From: Candidatus Yanofskybacteria bacterium RIFCSPHIGHO2_01_FULL_41_26
GTDB lineage: Bacteria; Patescibacteria; Paceibacteria; 2-02-FULL-40-12; GWA2-44-9
Length of the DNA stretch: 64,000 bases
Reading direction: 5' to 3'
Assembly (NCBI GenBank): GCA_001794055.1
Contig: MGJB01000006.1
Location: forward strand, 112,987 to 176,986
The notes under the pieces were generated by a model. That model made no database searches and had not been told where the DNA came from. It worked only from the letters and a program-made list of their open reading frames with translations. This document shows positions 59,016-64,000 of this stretch, piece by piece; position 1 is the stretch's first letter; every line of letters starts with the position of its first letter. The translations under genes were made by a program, and so were the position numbers.

Positions 59016-59237
59016 CTATTTTTGTGCTTGCGTTTTCTTCTCTCGTTTTTTTAATTCCTTAGCAAGAACATTTACAACTTCTGTGCCTTTGTAATATCCA
59101 CAAAATTTGCAAACAGTGTGGGGCATTATCATTTTCCCGCAATGCGAACATTTGGCCAAATTCTTTGGTTTTAATGCAAGGTGGCTTCTTCTGCGAAGCT
59201 GCTTGCCTTTTGCCATGTGATGACGTGGTACAGCCAT
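59016..59237 (-). CDS. rpmF: 50S ribosomal protein L32
   Basis: 73 residues. MAVPRHHMAKGKQLRRRSHLAL is the L32 opening and the zinc ribbon CSHC/CKFC is intact, so it is the C+ form. It precedes nusB and rnc in one operon. Confidence 0.95.
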   Translation of the reverse strand: MAVPRHHMAKGKQLRRRSHLALKPKNLAKCSHCGKMIMPHTVCKFCGYYKGTEVVNVLAKELKKREKKTQAQK

Positions 59238-59332
59238 TTGTCTGAAAATATTAACATAAATTTAAAAATTACGCAAACCACCCTAGTATCAATCATCTCC
59301 CCCATCATCTTCTCAACCTCTGCTCCGGGCCA

Positions 59333-59449
59333 GACAAACAATAGCTTTAAAACCTCCGGAAGGCCTTCCGGAATTCCTTACTGTGATTTTAAAGAATCAC
59401 AGAGTCAGTTCCGGCTTTCCTGTCGGTTTAAAGTAAGGCTTTGTTTGTT
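59333..59449. repeat. Composite hairpin cluster (117 bp), element D
   Basis: Outer imperfect arms (59333-59354 with 59425-59449) enclose a perfect 18-bp palindrome TCCGGAAGGCCTTCCGGA (59355-59372) and an 8-bp hairpin CTGTGATT/AATCACAG (59381-59402). Length is close to the family-2 elements, but its core words differ. No coding potential seen. Confidence 0.6.
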
Positions 59450-59492
59450 ACCTATCCCTCCACAATGGTTGATAAAACGACAGGGAAAATGC

Positions 59493-59898
59493 TTAATGAG
59501 TGTTCAGTACTTTTTTAATTTGATTTACATGATGCTCAAAGTGGGGTTCATCGCCTTCGTCAAAAACCCAGCCCATATGTTTTTTGTCTTATTTTATCTT
59601 CTCCAATATTTTTTACTTCGTTTTCCCAAGCTTTTTGCCACTTCTCAAATTCAGCTAGAAGTTCTTCTGGTAACCTTTTCTTGAATTCATTGTAAATTTT
59701 GTCATTAAATTCGACATAGTCGTCTGTTTTCATAAACCAAGGTTCTGTTTCTTTTTCAAATATATTTCTTAATTCGATAACAACTTCCCGATTCCAACCC
59801 ACCAAATGAGATAGAACATCTTTAACGGTCCATTTTTCTGTTACTTTTTTAGACCAGTCGCCCGGTTTTAGAGATTTAAAAAAAATAACAATATCCAT
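59493..59898 (-). pseudogene. DinB-family protein with a frameshift in an A6 run
   Basis: The frame starts at 59898 (MDIVIFFKSLKPGDWSKKVT) with H in the DVLSHLVGW segment. It stops early at 59560 after a run of six A on the minus strand (59580-59585). Reading on after a one-base deletion restores KHMGWVFDEGDEPHFEHHVN to the stop at 59493, which gives the HxxxHH-type ligands of DinB-like metal proteins. Frameshift, sequencing error and natural slippage are all possible. Confidence 0.7.
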
Positions 59899-60004
59899 AT
59901 TTTAATTTAATCATCAAAAAAGATGTGTGTCTACATATTCAGCGCAACCCCATTGCTTTTATGTCACTTTGACAAATAATATTGGTCGAGCGACACCTTG
60001 TTTC

Positions 60005-60044
60005 AAAGAAGAACGTTCGCGGGCGGGTAACCAAGATGGAGCAA
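60005..60044 (+). mobile_element. Partial family-2 element, copy E
   Basis: 40 nt matching copy F in 36 positions: AAAGAAGAACGTTCGC, then GGCGGGTA and GATGGAGCAA. The right half is missing or diverged. Located 65 bp upstream of dnaE, inverted relative to copy F behind dnaE. Confidence 0.65.
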
Positions 60045-60109
60045 TGACAAACACTTGTCCACAATTTTTCCTAATTGCCCGTTTACACATTAAGAACTAA
60101 ACTTAAATC

Positions 60110-63100
60110 ATGAATTTCGTCCATCTCCATACTCACTCCCACTATTCACTTCTCGATGGCATGTCTAAAATTGATGACATGGTAAAGCTGGCCAAAGAGC
60201 ATGGAATGACGGCAATCGGTCTTACCGATCATGGGGCAATGTACGGAGCAATTGATTTTTACACGGCCTGCAAAAAAAATGGAATTAAACCAATAATCGG
60301 AGTGGAAGCATACGTCGCCAATCGCACCCGATTCCAAAAAGAACCTCAAATTGACAATAAACGTTACCACCTTACTCTTTTGGCCAAAGACAACACCGGC
60401 TATCAAAACCTCATCAAGCTAACTACCGCCGCCCACGTTGAGGGTTACTACTACAAGCCCCGCGTAGATAAAGATCTGCTCCGCCAACATGCCGAAGGAT
60501 TAATTGCTCTCTCTGGCTGTCCAGGTAGTGAGCTTGGACGGGCTATCCAATCTGGAAACAAGGAAAAAGCTGAAGCTATAATCTTAGAATATCAATCCAT
60601 TTTCGGTCCGGAAAATTATTACCTTGAGATAATGCATCACCCTGATGTAGAATTTTTTCAGGATTGGAAAAATATGCTCATTGAATTTTCCCGCAGGTTA
60701 AATATTCCCTTGGTCGCTACCCAGGATTCCCATTACTTGCATCCCGACGATGCCTTGGCTCACAAAACCTTAGTTGCTATTTCAACAAATACAGACATCG
60801 GGGATACAGCTATTTTTTCCGGCAACGGACACTACCATTTCATCTCAACCAAGGAGGCCCTCGAGTGGTTCAAGGACGTACCGGAAGCAGTCGAAAATAC
60901 AGAAAAAATCGCGGAAAGATGCAATGTTGACTTAACTCTTGGTAAATTCATTTTTCCTGATTTCGCTCTTAAGCCCGGCAAAACAGCCGACCAGATGCTT
61001 GATGATTTAACCGTTCAAGGAGCGCAGGAACATAATTTAAACAATAATCCTGAAATCGAAGCCCGCAGAAAGTACGAACTTGAAATTATCAAAAACAAAA
61101 ATTACGCCCCCTACTTCTTGGTCGTTGCCGATTTGCTTCGATTTGCCCATGAATCAAACATTTATACTACGGTTCGGGGCTCCGCCGCTGGTTCTTTGGT
61201 GGCTTTTCTCTCAGGAATTACCAGCGTCAATCCTATTGAGTTTCAACTGCCATTTGAAAGATTTCTTAATCCGTTTCGTCCGTCAGCGCCAGATATAGAT
61301 ATGGATTTTGCAGATGATCGACGACAAGAAATAATTGAATATGCCAAAAAAAAATATGGCGCCGATAAAGTAGCCCAAATCGGAACATTCGGAACAATGC
61401 TCGCCCGCGGGGCAGTTCGTGATGTGGCCCGTGCAACCGGCAAATCGTATGAAGTCGGCGACCGGATTGCAAAACTTATTCCGATGGGTTCACAGGGCTT
61501 TCCAATGACTATCAATCGCGCCATGGAGATTGAACCAAGCTTGAAAGATATTTACAATCGAGATTTGGAGGCTCGTCAGATTCTTGATATTGCCAAAAAA
61601 CTGGAAGGCACCGTCCGTCATGTTTCGGTTCATGCCGCCGGTATCGTAATCTCCCCAAAACCATTAATTGAATACGTGCCTATTCAATTTGATCCCAAGG
61701 GAGAAAATAATCTTATCACTCAATATGATATGTACACTGTTGGCGAAGATGGCATAGGACTTTTAAAACTTGATGTATTGGGAATTCGAAATTTGGCAAT
61801 TTTAGAAAATGCAGTACGTCTGGTCAAGAAACATCAAAACATCAAAATTGACATCGAGAAGATTCCTTTTGATGACAGAAAAACTTTCCTAATGCTGGCC
61901 AAAGGAGAAACTGAAGGACTTTTCCAATTAAATGGAGCCGGTATGACTAAATACCTTATGGAACTTAAGCCAACCACAATTCATGACATCAATCTCATGG
62001 TCGCGCTTTATCGTCCGGGCCCGATCAACAACATTTCCGAATACATCGCCCGCAAACAAGGACGCAGACCAACCACTTATTTTCATCCAAAAGCCAAAAA
62101 ATTCTTGGAAAAATCGTATGGCGTATTGGTGTATCAAGACGATCTTCTGATGACCGCTATTGAGTTGGCCGGTTATAACTGGGGCGAAGTAGATAAATTC
62201 AGAAAAGCGGTCGGTAAAAAAATCCCGGCTGAAATGGCTAAACAGCACGGAATTTTCGTCCAGGGCTGTCAAACCCACAGTGGCATGTCCAAAGAGCAAG
62301 CGGAACAAATCTGGAATTTATTTGAACCATTCCAAGGTTACGGATTCAACAAGGCTCACGCCGCCTGTTATGGCCGCGTTGCTTATCAGACCGCTTACAT
62401 GAAAGCTAATTTTCCGGCAGAATATATGTGTGCCGTCCTCACAGCAGAATCCGGGGATACGGAAAAAATATCTGAAGTTATTTCTGAATGTCAGCGAATG
62501 AGTATTCCGGTTTTACCGCCGGAAATAAACAGCTCCTTCAAAGATTTCACGGTCATCAAAGACCTACAACCCACAACCTACAACCTACAACCTGCCGATA
62601 AAATTAGATTCGGTCTTCTGACCATTAAGAACCTGGGTGAGAATATTGCTGATGCTATCATTGCTGAACGGGAATCAGGCGGAAATTATAAGAATGTTGA
62701 AGATTTTATGACGAGAGTCCACAACAAAGACTTGAACAAAAAATCTGTCGAGTCGCTTATTCATTGTGGAGCGCTTGATAAATTTGGGGACAGAAATTTA
62801 TTATTAGTAAACATGGAAAACCTCCTTTCTTACGCCAAAGAAAAACAAAAACAATCTTCCATGGGACAAGTAAGCTTGTTCGGAAACACCGATAACAAAG
62901 AACCGGCGCCATTTCGCCTTTCCCCTGCCGAACCAGCAAAGCCGTGGGAAAAATTAATTTGGGAGAAAGAACTCTTGGGATTATTCGTCTCTGACCATCC
63001 ATTAAATAGCTATCAAACTCAGTTAAAACTTGAAAACGTAATTCCAATAAAAAACATCACCATACACACCTCCGGTCCTATTAAAATCGGCGGCATGATC

Positions 63101-63328
63101 ACCCGTATCCAAAAAATAATAACGAAAACAGGCCGGCCAATGATGTTCGCCAATGTTGAAGACCTGGCATCAAAAATTGAACTAGTCGTATTTCCTAACG
63201 TTTATGAAAAAAACCCGGAAGCCTGGAAAGAAAACACCGTTATTGTAGCTCGCGGCAAAATCAACGACCGCGATGGCTCTCTCAAGTTCATGTGTGATGA
63301 TGTAAGAGTTCTCGCATCTCCGGCATAA
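60110..63328 (+). CDS. dnaE: DNA polymerase III alpha subunit
   Basis: 1072 residues. N-terminal PHP domain with a full set of metal ligands by eye (HTHSHYS, LTDHG, GVEAY, ALSGCPGSE, QDSHY), so it may be an active proofreading phosphatase/exonuclease. The C-family catalytic aspartates lie in PDIDMDF and further on. An OB fold (IKIGGMITRIQKIITKTGRP) follows near the C terminus. A micro-repeat (KDLQPTTYNLQPADK) is inserted near residue 825. Flanked by inverted copies of family-2 elements. Confidence 0.97.
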   Translation: MNFVHLHTHSHYSLLDGMSKIDDMVKLAKEHGMTAIGLTDHGAMYGAIDFYTACKKNGIKPIIGVEAYVANRTRFQKEPQIDNKRYHLTLLAKDNTGYQNLIKLTTAAHVEGYYYKPRVDKDLLRQHAEGLIALSGCPGSELGRAIQSGNKEKAEAIILEYQSIFGPENYYLEIMHHPDVEFFQDWKNMLIEFSRRLNIPLVATQDSHYLHPDDALAHKTLVAISTNTDIGDTAIFSGNGHYHFISTKEALEWFKDVPEAVENTEKIAERCNVDLTLGKFIFPDFALKPGKTADQMLDDLTVQGAQEHNLNNNPEIEARRKYELEIIKNKNYAPYFLVVADLLRFAHESNIYTTVRGSAAGSLVAFLSGITSVNPIEFQLPFERFLNPFRPSAPDIDMDFADDRRQEIIEYAKKKYGADKVAQIGTFGTMLARGAVRDVARATGKSYEVGDRIAKLIPMGSQGFPMTINRAMEIEPSLKDIYNRDLEARQILDIAKKLEGTVRHVSVHAAGIVISPKPLIEYVPIQFDPKGENNLITQYDMYTVGEDGIGLLKLDVLGIRNLAILENAVRLVKKHQNIKIDIEKIPFDDRKTFLMLAKGETEGLFQLNGAGMTKYLMELKPTTIHDINLMVALYRPGPINNISEYIARKQGRRPTTYFHPKAKKFLEKSYGVLVYQDDLLMTAIELAGYNWGEVDKFRKAVGKKIPAEMAKQHGIFVQGCQTHSGMSKEQAEQIWNLFEPFQGYGFNKAHAACYGRVAYQTAYMKANFPAEYMCAVLTAESGDTEKISEVISECQRMSIPVLPPEINSSFKDFTVIKDLQPTTYNLQPADKIRFGLLTIKNLGENIADAIIAERESGGNYKNVEDFMTRVHNKDLNKKSVESLIHCGALDKFGDRNLLLVNMENLLSYAKEKQKQSSMGQVSLFGNTDNKEPAPFRLSPAEPAKPWEKLIWEKELLGLFVSDHPLNSYQTQLKLENVIPIKNITIHTSGPIKIGGMITRIQKIITKTGRPMMFANVEDLASKIELVVFPNVYEKNPEAWKENTVIVARGKINDRDGSLKFMCDDVRVLASPA

Positions 63329-63360
63329 AATAACTTTGGCTCACACAACCTCCATGCATA

Positions 63361-63474
63361 CGGAGGGAGACACCTTCATCCCACGAAGACCGCATAAAAC
63401 CCTGCTGGTTTTTTGCTCTATCTCGGCTACCCGCCTGCGAACGTTCTTCTTTGGGATAAAGGCATCTCCCTCCG
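63361..63474. mobile_element. 114-bp inverted-repeat element, copy F (family 2, minus orientation)
   Basis: Arms 63361-63383 and 63452-63474 (imperfect) around a core that on the minus strand reads AAAGAAGAACGTTCGC, GATAGAGCAAAAAACC and CAGCAGGGTTTTATG, like copy C. The AAAACC/GGTTTT stem is kept in C with changed bases. Intergenic, behind dnaE. Confidence 0.72.
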
Positions 63475-63529
63475 CTGGTTGGTTAGGTAAATAAGTGATG
63501 ACTGGTAAAAAGAATTCGATGTAAAAATA

Positions 63530-63551
63530 AAAAACCCCGCGAAATTGCGGG
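63530..63551 (-). terminator. Terminator of the 112-residue-type gene
   Basis: CCCGC/GCGGG stem on the minus strand, followed by GTTTTTTATTTTT. Confidence 0.8.
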
Positions 63552-63572
63552 ACGTATGAACTTATGGATACT

Positions 63573-63884
63573 TTAATGGGATCTTTTCGGACAAGCATTT
63601 GGAACTACGTTGATATTACTGTGGTCTTTATAAAAAACCACATACATCAAATTTCCTCTTTCTGTATCACACAAAGTACCCACTTCTGCAATTGAGGCCC
63701 CATAAGCACTCGAGATGAGGCTCCAGTCTAACACTTTCAAATTTTTTGTATTCTCATAAGTAGTTCTTTGGATCGTAGGGATTGACTGAGCACTTGCCTC
63801 ATGTGAATAAGTAAGCATTAGAGGACCAAAAACCACTAGGATAACCAACAATATCATGTAAAAGACCTTCCGGCTTCTTGTCAT
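63573..63884 (-). CDS. Small secreted or anchored protein with two cysteines
   Basis: 103 residues from MTRSRKVFYMIL (the frame is open nine codons upstream, without a better signal). Signal-type helix about 8-25, then a small domain with TLCDTERGN and PNACPK, one probable disulfide. AGGATGGGATA precedes the ATG. No family recognised. Confidence 0.65.
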   Translation of the reverse strand: MTRSRKVFYMILLVILVVFGPLMLTYSHEASAQSIPTIQRTTYENTKNLKVLDWSLISSAYGASIAEVGTLCDTERGNLMYVVFYKDHSNINVVPNACPKRSH

Positions 63885-63950
63885 TATCCCATCCTGTTTG
63901 ATTGGAAACATTCATTCCGTAATGAATCCGAACACTTGTAGAATAGAGGT

Positions 63951-64000
63951 ATGCAAAAGAAACCGAAGTTGTCTCGGTCAGAAAGAATGGAGATTGGTAT
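63951..64000 (+). CDS. Start of a gene cut by the right edge, possibly a transposase
   Basis: About 16 codons: MQKKPKLSRSERMEIG. The basic start followed by SRSERMEI resembles the N-terminal helix-turn-helix region of IS30-type transposases, but there is too little sequence. GAGGT stands directly before the ATG. An ATTCATT-CCG-TAATGAAT hairpin lies upstream (about 63910-63927). Confidence 0.35.
   Translation, partial: MQKKPKLSRSERMEIG

Noticed and set aside
63341..63598. An 85-codon minus-strand frame over element F
   Set aside because: It is a reading of the element core (KKNVRRRVAEIEQKTSRV); a similar peptide appears in copy C only because the DNA is shared.

Overview
This window looks like one contig segment from a Candidate Phyla Radiation (Patescibacteria) genome, probably a Parcubacteria-type lineage. 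That is inferred from the gene set: an inner-membrane-only type IV pilus locus, a DUF5671 membrane protein, IF-2 without its N-terminal region, many short Pro/Ser/Thr-linker secreted proteins, starts with little or no leader, and abundant palindromic repeats inside and between genes. TGA behaves as a stop codon, so nothing points to the recoded SR1/Gracilibacteria lineages. Base composition is AT-rich except for a few GC-rich patches.

Layout. 0-14.8 kb (minus strand): TMTC-like membrane glycosyltransferase/TPR genes, anchored extracellular proteins, a 1250-residue surface-layer candidate with a long leader, and a giant phospholipase-C-like/lamin-tail/beta-propeller protein. 15-15.8 kb: a REP-associated tyrosine transposase (RAYT) between inverted copies of its REP hairpin. 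15.8-20.5 kb: sugar genes (nucleotidyltransferase, two glycosidases, EamA transporter). 20.6-23.7 kb: HELGH peptidase, FKBP isomerase, DUF5671, tRNA-binding domain, dCMP deaminase. 23.7-25.7 kb: a GC-rich, gene-poor island with a deviant tRNA-Trp, two small genes under a long structured leader, and a promoter-to-terminator small RNA. 25.7-34.4 kb: TrmB-type regulator, coiled-coil secreted protein, GDPD, membrane pyrophosphatase, RmuC, SppA, an A-type Fe-S carrier and two tRNAs. 34.5-49.3 kb (minus strand): GatA/GatC, LigA, then a complete type IV pilus cluster (minor pilins, PilD, PilA, PilC, PilT, PilB, PilP/O/N-like, PilM). 49.3-64 kb: ComF, IF-2, three tRNAs, PAP2, NUDIX, Sua5, S16, small membrane proteins, RNase III, NusB, L32, a frameshifted DinB-like gene, DnaE and a small secreted protein.

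The genes form two main themes: a surface and pilus programme that probably serves attachment and DNA uptake (T4P, ComF, surface-layer candidate, anchored secreted proteins, glycosyltransferases), and information processing (DnaE, LigA, IF-2, S16, L32, NusB, RNase III, GatCA, Sua5, tRNAs).

The most unusual signal is a set of non-coding inverted-repeat elements. Two copies are exactly 269 bp (19042-19310 and 43637-43905). All of their stems differ in sequence yet still pair, while loop motifs sit at the same internal offsets. A second, shorter family (about 115-119 bp) occurs at 23102-23220 and 63361-63474, with a partial copy at 60005-60044. These elements lie at gene boundaries, supply C-terminal tails and stop codons to neighbouring genes, and one arm recurs as a start-proximal promoter-like motif upstream of rmuC, pilC and a NUDIX gene. 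A separate REP/RAYT system carries two converging perfect DnaA-box 9-mers in each hairpin.
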